This document shows positions 1 through 8,149 of a stretch of 64,000 nt of DNA, in pieces. Numbering within the stretch: the first letter of the stretch is position 1; each line of letters opens with the position of its first letter. The stretch is from Pedobacter paludis. GTDB taxonomy: Bacteria > Bacteroidota > Bacteroidia > Sphingobacteriales > Sphingobacteriaceae. The notes under the pieces were generated by a model. The model did not search any database. It had not been told where the DNA came from and worked only from the letters and a program-made list of their open reading frames with translations. A program made the position numbers and the translations under genes. The stretch is taken from NCBI RefSeq assembly GCF_003173575.1, contig NZ_QGNY01000006.1:1-64000 (forward strand). The letters are read 5' to 3'.

Positions 1-131
1 TTACCCTCGGGGCGGGCACCACCTACAAAAACCAGCTCTCCATCCTGGTACAGTACACCACCAACACCTCCGACCTGCAGAACTACAGCAACGGGGAGGC
101 AGAGATATCGCTCAGGTACAGTTTTAAGTAG
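1..131 (+). CDS. C-terminal end of an outer-membrane beta-barrel protein (partial; possibly PorP/SprF type)
   Basis: Only the last 42 codons are present, in the frame that starts at base 3 and ends with TAG at 129-131. The residues alternate polar and hydrophobic and finish with an aromatic strand (EISLRYSFK), as outer-membrane beta barrels do. PorP/SprF proteins of type IX secretion end in a similar way, but so do other barrels, so the family is a guess. Codons are strongly GC-ending (ACC, CTC, CAG, TAC), unlike everything after about base 530. The next gene starts 14 bases downstream on the same strand and is probably co-transcribed. Confidence 0.5.
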   Translation, partial: TLGAGTTYKNQLSILVQYTTNTSDLQNYSNGEAEISLRYSFK

Positions 132-145
132 GACAGATAAAATAG

Positions 146-526
146 ATGGAGATGAGAATACTAATGTCGGGAGGGGATGGGATTGTGAGTGAAGGATTAA
201 GACTTGTGCTGAAAGACACCTGGCCGAAATGCCGGCTGATTGAATTCGAGGGCATAGGGAAAGAAGGTGGCTTAACCGTTAGGCAGGACATTGACCTTGC
301 GATTCTGGAAACGGGAATGGGAGGGAGCGCTACACTTGAGGAAGCAGTACGATCGGTATCGGAGCGGGCGAAGGTGGTGGTGCTTGCGCCCTACGAACGG
401 GAAAGCATCGAGACAGAGCGTCTGAGGAATGCAGGGGCAAGTAGAGTCATCTTCAGAGATACCTCCTTGGAGGAAATCCGAGCGGTATTACTTTCCATAT
501 TCGCGTTAGGAACAGCGATAATTTAA
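146..526 (+). CDS. Degenerate response-regulator receiver-like protein
   Basis: This 126-residue protein has the length and alternating alpha/beta pattern of a lone receiver (CheY-like) domain with no output domain. The beta-3 strand reads DLAILETGM, where receivers normally read DLVLLDxxMP, so the phospho-acceptor Asp is Glu (E55). The usual acidic pair after beta-1 is Gly-Gly-Asp (9-11). The conserved beta-5 Lys appears to be Arg (R104). If the fold is right, it cannot be phosphorylated in the normal way and may be a constitutive or phospho-independent partner. An internal ATG at 152 is an alternative start. Its GC content is well above that of the following genes and matches the upstream fragment, so the two probably share an origin. 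Confidence 0.5.
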   Translation: MEMRILMSGGDGIVSEGLRLVLKDTWPKCRLIEFEGIGKEGGLTVRQDIDLAILETGMGGSATLEEAVRSVSERAKVVVLAPYERESIETERLRNAGASRVIFRDTSLEEIRAVLLSIFALGTAII

Positions 527-595
527 TAACGAAAAAGATGTTTCTGATAAAAATTCGCTCGAAAAATTTTTTGTATTGAAATTTGAGCAAAAAAC

Positions 596-1585
596 TTAAG
601 CTTGTTGCAATACAGGAACTTCTTTATGGTATTTGTTTCGATATTCTATTGGAGTTAAGCCCGTGATTTTTTTAAACACATCCCTAAAAGATTTCGTATC
701 GGTGTAACCAACATCGAACATCACTTCGGTAATATTCTTTCTGCTAGACTCGAAGCTGCGCTTTGCGGCCTCTATTTTCACTCTTTGTATGTATTCGATA
801 ACGGTGTTTTTGGTTGCGCTTTTAAAACGGCGCTCAAAACTTCTTCGTCCTATAGCAAGCATATCTGCTAACTGATCTACCGTGATTTTTTCCTGATAAT
901 TGGTGTCTATAAATTCCTGCACCTTTTTAATTTTCTCGTCTTCATGTCCTTTCTGTCCCTGAAACATCATAAAGGCCAATTGACTTTCGCGATCAATATC
1001 GATTGCAAAATACTTTGCGGCTAAAATTGCAGTATCCCGATCGGTATATTTTTCTACTAAGTATAAAAGTAAATTCCAATAAGAATTTGCTCCGCCACTC
1101 GAGTATAATCCTTGTGCATCTGTAATAATGCTGCCATCAACCAAATCAACATCTGGGAACATCGCTCTAAACTGATTTGCAAATAACCAATGGGTTGAAC
1201 ATTTTTTGCCGTCTAACAAACCGGTTGATGCCAACAAAAATGCACCCATACAAAGTGATGCAACTTCTGCACCTTTTGCATGATGCTTAATTATCCATGG
1301 CAGTAAATCTCGATTTAAAGTTAAGGCAGAACTAACATTTCCACTAATCGCAGGAATAAAAATCAAATCTGTTTTATCCACATCTTCAATAAGTTTATCC
1401 GTATGCACAGTGAACAAACTATTATTTAACCGAATTTCTTTTGTTAGCCCAACCAGTTCAACTTTAAATAATGGAGACTTGCCAGAGGCTTGTAGAAATT
1501 CATTAACAGCTGTAAATAAATATCGAGGATCAGCAATCGCTTCGATGACAGCAGTCTCTGGAACTAAGATAGATATGTGTTTCAT
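596..1585 (-). CDS. GlxA-family transcriptional regulator (DJ-1/PfpI domain plus AraC-type HTH)
   Basis: The N-terminal 190 or so residues form a class I glutamine-amidotransferase-like (DJ-1/PfpI) domain with the motif SLCMGAFLLA, where the Cys occupies the nucleophile elbow. The C-terminal 100 residues are an AraC/XylS DNA-binding domain with two helix-turn-helix units, the second around DVGYTDTKSFRDVFKKITG. This is the GlxA architecture of DNA-binding activators; the inducer cannot be predicted. The start at 1585 (MKHISILVPE) was preferred because the domain begins there. The frame is open to 1621, but the extra 12 residues do not look like part of the fold. The gene is divergent from the VOC/DoxX pair at 1715-2526 and may control it. 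Confidence 0.85.
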   Translation of the reverse strand: MKHISILVPETAVIEAIADPRYLFTAVNEFLQASGKSPLFKVELVGLTKEIRLNNSLFTVHTDKLIEDVDKTDLIFIPAISGNVSSALTLNRDLLPWIIKHHAKGAEVASLCMGAFLLASTGLLDGKKCSTHWLFANQFRAMFPDVDLVDGSIITDAQGLYSSGGANSYWNLLLYLVEKYTDRDTAILAAKYFAIDIDRESQLAFMMFQGQKGHEDEKIKKVQEFIDTNYQEKITVDQLADMLAIGRRSFERRFKSATKNTVIEYIQRVKIEAAKRSFESSRKNITEVMFDVGYTDTKSFRDVFKKITGLTPIEYRNKYHKEVPVLQQA

Positions 1586-1646
1586 ATTAACAAATATAGC
1601 AAGCCGTGCTGTCGTAAACAACCCCTTTAATTGTCGTTTACGCAGG

Positions 1647-1677
1647 TTTATGTTTTTGTTTTCCCGTAGTATGTTTG
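1647..1677 (+). promoter_or_regulatory. Candidate Bacteroidota promoter for the VOC/DoxX pair
   Basis: TATGTTTG at 1670-1677 matches the -7 consensus TAnnTTTG exactly. TTTA lies 19 bases upstream in the -33 position, one mismatch from TTTG. The first start codon follows at 1715. It lies in the divergent spacer shared with the GlxA-type regulator gene. Confidence 0.4.
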
Positions 1678-1714
1678 TGATGTTAATATACTGTGGGTGT
1701 AGAAAAATATTAAA

Positions 1715-2131
1715 ATGGCCAATATTAATTCATATCTAACATTTAGTGGAAACTGTAAAGAAGCAATGACATTTTATCAAAACTGCTTGGGCGGTGAGCT
1801 TACCTTTCAAACCATTGGAGAATCTCCCGAAGCCGATAAAATACCTTCTGAGCTAAAAAAATGTATTCTCCATGCCGTATTGGCTAACGACGATATGGTT
1901 ATTATGGCTACAGATATGACAGACGAAAAAGGTTTGATTAAAGGAAATTCTGTATCTCTGATGTTGAACTGCAATTCAGAAGCCGAAGTAATGGATTATT
2001 ATAGAAAACTTTCTGCAGGAGGAGAAGCCACACATATGCCTGAGGAAACATTTTGGGGTGCTGTATTTGGTAATTTAACTGATCGATATGGAAACAATTG
2101 GTTACTCAGTTATACTAAAAACGACTATTGA
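1715..2131 (+). CDS. VOC superfamily protein, PhnB-like
   Basis: This 138-residue protein has the paired beta-alpha-beta-beta-beta modules of the vicinal oxygen chelate fold. It opens with INSYLTFSGNCKEAMTFYQNCLGG and closes with FWGAVFGNLTDRYGNNWLLSY. Both are typical of the PhnB/'3-demethylubiquinone methyltransferase-like' subgroup. Members are small cytosolic dimers, and many have no known substrate. The gene is 17 bases before a DoxX-like membrane protein gene, so the two are probably one transcript. No specific reaction should be assigned. Confidence 0.85.
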   Translation: MANINSYLTFSGNCKEAMTFYQNCLGGELTFQTIGESPEADKIPSELKKCILHAVLANDDMVIMATDMTDEKGLIKGNSVSLMLNCNSEAEVMDYYRKLSAGGEATHMPEETFWGAVFGNLTDRYGNNWLLSYTKNDY

Positions 2132-2148
2132 CTTAAACTAATCGACAT

Positions 2149-2526
2149 ATGAAAAAGATAAAAATCTGGTATTGGATTGCTACAATCTTGTTTGCTTTAA
2201 TGATGATAATGGATGGCTTTGGAGGTATAACGCAACAAGAAGCTGGTAGAGAAGTTTTAAAGCATTTAGGTTACCCAATGTATTTGCTCATTATAACAGG
2301 AAATGCAAAAATAATAGGTGCCATCGCAATTTTGCAAACGAAATTTAAAGTAATTAAAGAGTGGGCTTTTGCCGGGTTTGCAATAAATTTTATTGGTGCT
2401 TTTGTTTCAAGAGCATTTGTCGGCGATGAAATGAGCTTGTTGATTCCTCCAATTGTTGCACTTGCCATTATGTTTATCCCATATTTTTTATGGAAAAAAT
2501 ACGATCTAAATGTTAAAAATAGTTAA
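2149..2526 (+). CDS. DoxX-like integral membrane protein
   Basis: The 125 residues contain four hydrophobic stretches (about 7-23, 41-61, 70-90 and 97-117), consistent with a four-helix inner-membrane protein of the DoxX-like family. The motif GNAKIIGAIAILQTKFKVIKEWAFAGFAINFIGA is typical in character, with short polar loops between helices. The biochemical role of the family is poorly known; some members are linked to oxidative stress. It directly follows the VOC gene and lies in a probable two-gene operon under the divergent promoter region. Confidence 0.8.
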   Translation: MKKIKIWYWIATILFALMMIMDGFGGITQQEAGREVLKHLGYPMYLLIITGNAKIIGAIAILQTKFKVIKEWAFAGFAINFIGAFVSRAFVGDEMSLLIPPIVALAIMFIPYFLWKKYDLNVKNS

Positions 2527-2625
2527 AACTAAAAAGATAGTTGTTTTTTAAAAATTTAGGAACCAAATATTATTAACTTTGATGTGTTAAAAAAAAATCA
2601 ACCAAACCCAACACATCATAAATAC

Positions 2626-3945
2626 ATGAAGAAAAGTATTTTATTTGTAATCGCCTTGTTATTTACTACAGCAGCTTTTTCACAAAACGTTATCAGCTTA
2701 TTTAATGGGGCCAATACTTTTTTTGCTTTAATGCAAGAGGAAAAATTTGCCGAAGCCCGTGGATATTTTGATGAAAACATGAAATCAAAAATCAGCGAAG
2801 AAAATTTAAAACAACTTTGGGTAGATATCAATACAAAGCTAGGAAAAGCAGAATCATTAGATGCCATTCAAAGTAAAGCACAAGGCGAATTTTTTGCAGT
2901 AACTGTAGAAGGTAAATTTGCAAACGGTAATCAAAATTTCTTGGTTGGGTTTAACAAAGAGCAAAAAATTGTTGGTCTTTTTTTAGTGCCTTCTCAAACG
3001 GCAAAAGAATATTTAAAGCCAGCTTATGCCGATACCAATTTATATACCGAAAAGTCTGTTTACGTCACTTCAGGGAAACATCAGCTCGCTGCAATAATTA
3101 CAACACCAAAAAACGTTAAAAATTTTCCAGTTGTGGTTATGGTTCATGGCTCGGGACCTAGCGATTTGGACGAAAGTGTTGGTGTAAATAAACCCTTTAA
3201 AGATATTGCCGCTGGCATTGCAGGTAAAGGAATTGCATCTTTACGTTATGTTAAGAGAACACTCATTTATGCAAATGAATTTGGTGGCGCCTTTACAGTT
3301 AAAGAAGAGGTTTTAGATGATGCCCTTGCCGCAATAACTATGGCAAAAACAATTGCCGGTGCAAATTCAAAAAATATTTACGTATTTGGACACAGTTTAG
3401 GTGGGATGTTGGCTCCGAGAATGGTTTCTTTAGCTCCAGATTTGGCCGGAATTATTTTGGCTTCCGCACCAGCAAGATCATTTACCGATATCATAATTGA
3501 TCAAAATAAATACATGTTTGCTTTATCTAAAGATACTTCAGAAGTTAATAAAAAAAGACTTGATACTGCAATTATGGATATTCAGGTAAGTAGAATTAAG
3601 CAATTGGGTACTAAAATTAAAGCCGATTCGGCCATATTGGGTTTGCCAGCAAGTTATTGGATCGATTTAAATAATTATGACCAAGTTGCTGCAGCAAAAA
3701 AATTAATCAAACAAAAAATCTTTGTAGTTCAAGGCGGTAATGATTTTCAGGTAAGCAAAACCGATTTTGATATCTGGAATACGGCTTTGGGCAAAAAGAA
3801 AAATGCCAAGCTAAAATTTTATCCAGAATTGAATCATTTGCTTAGTCCACAAACAGAAAAAGGAAGTGCAGCCCAATATCAGGTTCCAGTAAGCGTTTCA
3901 GCAACCCTGATTAATGATGTTGCGGCCTTCATTAAAGAAAAATAA
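2626..3945 (+). CDS. Secreted alpha/beta hydrolase with N-terminal DUF3887-like domain
   Basis: A signal peptide (MKKSILFVIALLFTTAAFS) starts at the ATG at 2626. An upstream GTG at 2584 would add 14 residues ahead of it and was rejected. Residues 20-125 resemble DUF3887, a small domain often found before serine hydrolases. The rest is an alpha/beta hydrolase with an oxyanion-type VHGSGPSD motif and the nucleophile elbow GHSLGG (S257). Asp373 (GGNDF) and His404 (ELNHLL) probably complete the triad. The enzyme likely acts on esters or peptides in the periplasm; the substrate is unknown. An intrinsic terminator follows at 3975. Confidence 0.8.
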   Translation: MKKSILFVIALLFTTAAFSQNVISLFNGANTFFALMQEEKFAEARGYFDENMKSKISEENLKQLWVDINTKLGKAESLDAIQSKAQGEFFAVTVEGKFANGNQNFLVGFNKEQKIVGLFLVPSQTAKEYLKPAYADTNLYTEKSVYVTSGKHQLAAIITTPKNVKNFPVVVMVHGSGPSDLDESVGVNKPFKDIAAGIAGKGIASLRYVKRTLIYANEFGGAFTVKEEVLDDALAAITMAKTIAGANSKNIYVFGHSLGGMLAPRMVSLAPDLAGIILASAPARSFTDIIIDQNKYMFALSKDTSEVNKKRLDTAIMDIQVSRIKQLGTKIKADSAILGLPASYWIDLNNYDQVAAAKKLIKQKIFVVQGGNDFQVSKTDFDIWNTALGKKKNAKLKFYPELNHLLSPQTEKGSAAQYQVPVSVSATLINDVAAFIKEK

Positions 3946-3974
3946 TACGACTAACCGTGTATCTTATTGAGATT

Positions 3975-4000
3975 AAAGCCTGATTTTTTCAGGCTTTTTT
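3975..4000 (+). terminator. Intrinsic terminator after the hydrolase gene
   Basis: A 9-bp stem (AAAGCCTGA / TCAGGCTTT) with a five-T loop runs straight into six Ts. It sits 29 bases after the hydrolase stop codon. Confidence 0.85.
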
Positions 4001-4057
4001 GTGTTTAAACATATTAGTAGATAAACTTTTAATATCTTTAATCTACTAACAAAATAA

Positions 4058-6685
4058 ATGACAGCGATATATTCTGAACAAGAAAGATTTAATTCTTTGG
4101 TGGAGGCATCTCCAATGCCAACTGCCATTTATAAAGGAGAAGAAATGGTGATTAGCGTTGCTAATCAAGAGATGCTAGATTTATGGGGCAAAGATTCATC
4201 GGTAATCGGTAAACCTTTAATAGAAGCTTTGCCCGAATTAAAAAATCAGCCATTTTCAAATCTACTTAAGGAGGTTTTTTTGAGTGGGGAAACTTATCAT
4301 GCAGAAGAATCCAGAGCAGATTTAGTGGTAAATGGCCAGTTACAGACTTTCTATTTTACTTTTACTTATAAGCCTTTAAAAAATGAATTTGGCAAAACGT
4401 TTGCCATTATAAATACAGCTGCGCATTTAACGGAATTGGTTAAAGCCAGAAAGCAAATTGTAGAAACACAGGAACGTTTATCTTTTGCCCTGTTTTCTGC
4501 CGGAATAGGAACCTGGGATTTGGACCCAATAAATAACAAAGTGAATTGGGATGCCCGATGCAGGGAATTATTTGGATTTCCGGTTCAAGGCGAAATCCGT
4601 TATGAAGATGTGCTCAGTTGTATTTACCACGAAGATGAAGAAAATGTTAATCGTGCGGTTTTAGCGGCAATTAACCCTGAAAACTTAGGGCATTATGATA
4701 TTAAATATCGAACCATCAGTAAAGAAAACGATCAGTTAAGATGGGTACACTGCAAAGGAAAAGCTTATTTTAATAACGATGGAATCGCTTATCGCTTTGC
4801 GGGCACCGCACAGGATATTACAGCTGAGGTAAAAAGCCGACGGAGAGCACAACAGCTTTTAGGTTTAGTAAGCAACAATGCAGATCATATGACTGTAGCC
4901 AGTATGGATGGCACTTTAATTTACATGAACAATGCTTCGAGAAAATTATTGGGAGTAGATTTAGATGCAGATGTTACCAAAATGACTGCTCGCGATTTTT
5001 ACAGCGAAGAGGAGCTGGATCGGGTTCAAAATCACATCATTAAAGAGATTACCGAAGATTCTGGCTGGCAAGGAAATATCAATCTTAAAAATTATAAAAC
5101 GAAAGAAATTATCCCCTGCAGGGTAAGTTATGTTTTAATTAGAGATCCTGAAACACTAGAAATTATCGGACGTGGAGCTACAGCCCGAGATTTGCGCCCG
5201 GAAATTAGAGCAAAGGCAGAACTTCAAAAATTGGCTGCCATTGTAGATAGTAGTGAAGATTTTTGTAATTATTGCGACATCAGGGGCAATACCCTGTATA
5301 TAAATCCGTCAGGAATTGAGCTTATTGGAATAGATCCTGCATCAATTTTGAATACAAATCTATTTGATTATCATAGCGATAAAACAAATGAAAAAATAAG
5401 AGATGAAATCATCCCGATTCTTTTTTCTGAAGGAAAATGGTCTGGAGAATTGGAGTTGTTGCATCAAAAAACCGGAGAAATCATTCAGATTCATAAGCAG
5501 TTGTATATGATTCGGGAAGACATTACGGATTTACCCGTAGCCATTGCTGGTATTGCAAGAGATTTACGAACAGAATTAAACGTACGTAAGATTTTGGCCG
5601 ATAAAAACGATTCCCTTCAAAACGTGATCAATGAGCTTGAATTCTTGGCCGACACTGTTCCTCCTGTGGTGTGGACCAGCAAGCCAGACGGAAACTTGGA
5701 CTACATTAATAAAAGATGGTACGATCAAAGTGGAAGAACAAAGGAAGAAACTATGGGATCGCGATGGACAGAAAGTTTACATCCTGAAGATTTGCCAAAA
5801 GCAAGAGAAGCATGGGGCATATCTTTACGTACCGGAAATCCTTACGAAACTGAATTCCGTTGTATGGATAAATATGGCGAGTATCGGTGGTACTTAGTCA
5901 GGGCATTACCCTTAAAAAATAGTGATGGGCAAATTGTTAAATGGTACGGCACCAATACAGATGTTCATCATCAAAAAGAATTAGAAAAGCAAAAAGATGA
6001 TTTTTTAGGCATTGCCAGTCATGAGCTAAAAACACCAGTAACCAGTTTAAAAGCTTATGCTCAGGTGTTAGAATCGATGTTTAAAAGATCTGGCGATTTA
6101 AAAAATGCTGAGCTTTTGGGTAAAATGGGAAAACAGGTAGATCGGTTAACCAATTTAATAGGCGATTTACTTGATGTAACTAAAATTAATTCTGGCAGAT
6201 TACAGTTTAACAATACGGCGTTCGATTTTAACGAGATGATTGAAGAAGTTAAAGAGGATGTACAACGCACTTCATTTAAACACATCATTCAATCGAATTT
6301 AAATTTTAAAGGAACCGTTTATGGTGATCGCGATCGAATTTGCCAAGTGGTTACCAATTTGCTTACCAACGCAGTGAAGTACTCGCCAGAAGCAAATGAA
6401 GTTGTGATTAGTACCCAAGAAATTGGAAATAATGTTCAGGTAAGCGTTCAAGACTATGGCATTGGGATAGAGGAAAATCTAAAAGATCATGTATTCGAAC
6501 AGTTTTATCGAGTTAGTGGAAATAAAGAACATACTTTTCCGGGATTGGGTTTAGGGCTTTACATTTCTTCGGAAATTGTAAAAAGATTAGGTGGCAAAAT
6601 TTGGGTACATTCTGTTGAAGAGAAGGGCTCCACATTTTTCTTTTCAATTCCGCTAAAGCAGGAACGATTAGAGATTCGCCAATAA
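4058..6685 (+). CDS. Cytosolic multi-PAS sensor histidine kinase
   Basis: The 875 residues hold about five PAS-type sensor domains (roughly 9-130, 145-270, 275-390, 395-515 and 535-645) and then a kinase core. The HisKA motif FLGIASHELKTP carries the phospho-acceptor His655. The ATPase domain shows the N box (VVTNLLTNAVKYSP), G1 (DYGIGIEE), F box (FEQFYRV) and G2 (GLGLGLYIS). No signal peptide or membrane helix is visible, so it should sense cytosolic signals. The second and fifth PAS domains have the PAS-PAC pattern ending in FAGTAQDIT or YGTNTDV. No response regulator gene is adjacent, so its partner is elsewhere. Confidence 0.9.
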   Translation: MTAIYSEQERFNSLVEASPMPTAIYKGEEMVISVANQEMLDLWGKDSSVIGKPLIEALPELKNQPFSNLLKEVFLSGETYHAEESRADLVVNGQLQTFYFTFTYKPLKNEFGKTFAIINTAAHLTELVKARKQIVETQERLSFALFSAGIGTWDLDPINNKVNWDARCRELFGFPVQGEIRYEDVLSCIYHEDEENVNRAVLAAINPENLGHYDIKYRTISKENDQLRWVHCKGKAYFNNDGIAYRFAGTAQDITAEVKSRRRAQQLLGLVSNNADHMTVASMDGTLIYMNNASRKLLGVDLDADVTKMTARDFYSEEELDRVQNHIIKEITEDSGWQGNINLKNYKTKEIIPCRVSYVLIRDPETLEIIGRGATARDLRPEIRAKAELQKLAAIVDSSEDFCNYCDIRGNTLYINPSGIELIGIDPASILNTNLFDYHSDKTNEKIRDEIIPILFSEGKWSGELELLHQKTGEIIQIHKQLYMIREDITDLPVAIAGIARDLRTELNVRKILADKNDSLQNVINELEFLADTVPPVVWTSKPDGNLDYINKRWYDQSGRTKEETMGSRWTESLHPEDLPKAREAWGISLRTGNPYETEFRCMDKYGEYRWYLVRALPLKNSDGQIVKWYGTNTDVHHQKELEKQKDDFLGIASHELKTPVTSLKAYAQVLESMFKRSGDLKNAELLGKMGKQVDRLTNLIGDLLDVTKINSGRLQFNNTAFDFNEMIEEVKEDVQRTSFKHIIQSNLNFKGTVYGDRDRICQVVTNLLTNAVKYSPEANEVVISTQEIGNNVQVSVQDYGIGIEENLKDHVFEQFYRVSGNKEHTFPGLGLGLYISSEIVKRLGGKIWVHSVEEKGSTFFFSIPLKQERLEIRQ

Positions 6686-6759
6686 ATTGCCAAACAAATC
6701 ATAAAATATAAGGTTTAAGATTTAAGAGAAGTTTCTGAATTATTAGACCTATAGATTTT

Positions 6760-7713
6760 ATGGCAAAAGAAAAAATCACTTTTAAGGGGATTTGGGGTAT
6801 TTTAAAAGCATCCTTTACTGGTTTTGGCGATCATAAGGTAACCAAGTTAAGTGGTTCGTTGGCCTATTATACCGTTTTTTCCATGGCGCCACTATTGGTT
6901 GTAATTATCTCACTTTGTGGAATATTTTTAGGTAGAGAAGCCGCCGAAGGGCAGATTTACAGTCAGCTAGATGGTTTTTTAGGAAAAGATACCGCATTAC
7001 AGCTTCAGCAGATCATCAAAAATGCATCATTAAGTGGTAAAGGTACAGTTGCTTTTACCATAGGTTTAATTACGTTATTGGTTGGGGCAACAACTATTTT
7101 TGGCGATATTCAGGATTCTATAAATACAATTTGGGGATTAAAACCAAAACCGAAACGAGGATGGTTAAAAATGCTTCAAAACAGATTTCTTTCTTTTTCG
7201 GTAATTATAAGTTTAGGTTTTGTGTTGCTGGTTTCGCTTGGTGTAACTACGATTTTGGATACTTTTAGTAAGCGTTTACAAGTGCGTTATGCAGATGTTT
7301 CTGTTATCGTTTTTTATGTCGTCAATCAAATCGTAACGCTTGCAGTAATTTCTCTAATTTTTGGCGTAATTTTTAAAGTTTTGCCAGATGCCATTATTAA
7401 ATGGAAGGATGTAATTGCCGGATCTATTGTTACTGCACTTTTGTTTATGGCCGGCAAGTTTGCCATATCGCTTTATATTGGGCAAAGCAATGTTGGGAGT
7501 ACTTATGGCGCAGCCGGATCATTGGTTGTGGTGCTCCTTTGGACATATTATTCATCAATTATTCTGTACTTTGGGGCCGAATTTACCAAAGCATATGCGG
7601 TAGCTTACGGATCAGAAATTTACCCTTCGCATTATGCCGTAACTACAAAAGAAGTAGAGGTTGAAACGGGAAACAATTCCATTCAGGATAATCATCCAGG
7701 GATAGAAAAATAG
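6760..7713 (+). CDS. YihY/BrkB-family inner-membrane protein
   Basis: The 317-residue protein has about six membrane segments, starting with the family motif LSGSLAYYTVFSMAPLLVV and ending with GAAGSLVVVLLWTYYSSIILYFGAEFTKAYA. This is the YihY/virulence factor BrkB family. It was once annotated as ribonuclease BN, which is not supported. The molecular function is not established. The C-terminal 25 residues are polar and likely cytosolic. The gene meets the minus-strand YjbQ gene with only two bases between stop codons and no clear terminator. Confidence 0.9.
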   Translation: MAKEKITFKGIWGILKASFTGFGDHKVTKLSGSLAYYTVFSMAPLLVVIISLCGIFLGREAAEGQIYSQLDGFLGKDTALQLQQIIKNASLSGKGTVAFTIGLITLLVGATTIFGDIQDSINTIWGLKPKPKRGWLKMLQNRFLSFSVIISLGFVLLVSLGVTTILDTFSKRLQVRYADVSVIVFYVVNQIVTLAVISLIFGVIFKVLPDAIIKWKDVIAGSIVTALLFMAGKFAISLYIGQSNVGSTYGAAGSLVVVLLWTYYSSIILYFGAEFTKAYAVAYGSEIYPSHYAVTTKEVEVETGNNSIQDNHPGIEK

Positions 7714-7715
7714 AT

Positions 7716-8144
7716 TTATTCGCCCCAGGCGGTGATAACGAATTTTCTTTGACCGCCATGATTTCGATGCTCGCAGAGATATATTCCCTGCCAGGTTCCT
7801 AAGGCTAATCTTCCATTTCGGATTGGAATTGTTACTGAACTGCCAAGCAAGGCCGATTTTAAATGTGCAGGCATATCGTCAGATCCCTCGTAATCATGTT
7901 CGTAATCGGGATCATTTTCTGGCACAACTTTATTGAAAAACATTTCGAAGTCTACTCTTACCGTAGGATCGGCATTTTCGTTTATGGTTAAAGATGCAGA
8001 TGTATGTTGAATGAAAACCTGACAGATGCCCATTTTTATTTCAGAAATTTGTGGTAAGGCATTTAAAACTTCTTCAGTGATTAAGTGGAAACCCCTTCGC
8101 CTTTTTCTTAAAGAAACTGCTTGTTGAAAAATCTTCATTATCAT
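7716..8144 (-). CDS. YjbQ/UPF0047-family protein (secondary thiamine-phosphate synthase-like)
   Basis: This 142-residue protein shows the family's conserved patterns: GICQVFIQHTSASLTINENADPTV, the HDYEGSDDMPAHLKS segment with clustered acidic and His residues, and the C-terminal GTWQGIYLCEHRNHGGQRKFVIT. Family members can replace ThiE weakly, hence the name, but their real role is unclear. A start at 8138 (third residue, Met) is equally possible. The gene follows the LytM lipoprotein gene by 5 bases and ends a three-gene minus-strand operon. Confidence 0.9.
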   Translation of the reverse strand: MIMKIFQQAVSLRKRRRGFHLITEEVLNALPQISEIKMGICQVFIQHTSASLTINENADPTVRVDFEMFFNKVVPENDPDYEHDYEGSDDMPAHLKSALLGSSVTIPIRNGRLALGTWQGIYLCEHRNHGGQRKFVITAWGE

Positions 8145-8149
8145 TCGTC

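Noticed and set aside
1410..1739. 109-codon plus-strand frame antisense to the GlxA-type regulator
   Set aside because: It overlaps the regulator's conserved domain and the divergent promoter region and has no family resemblance.
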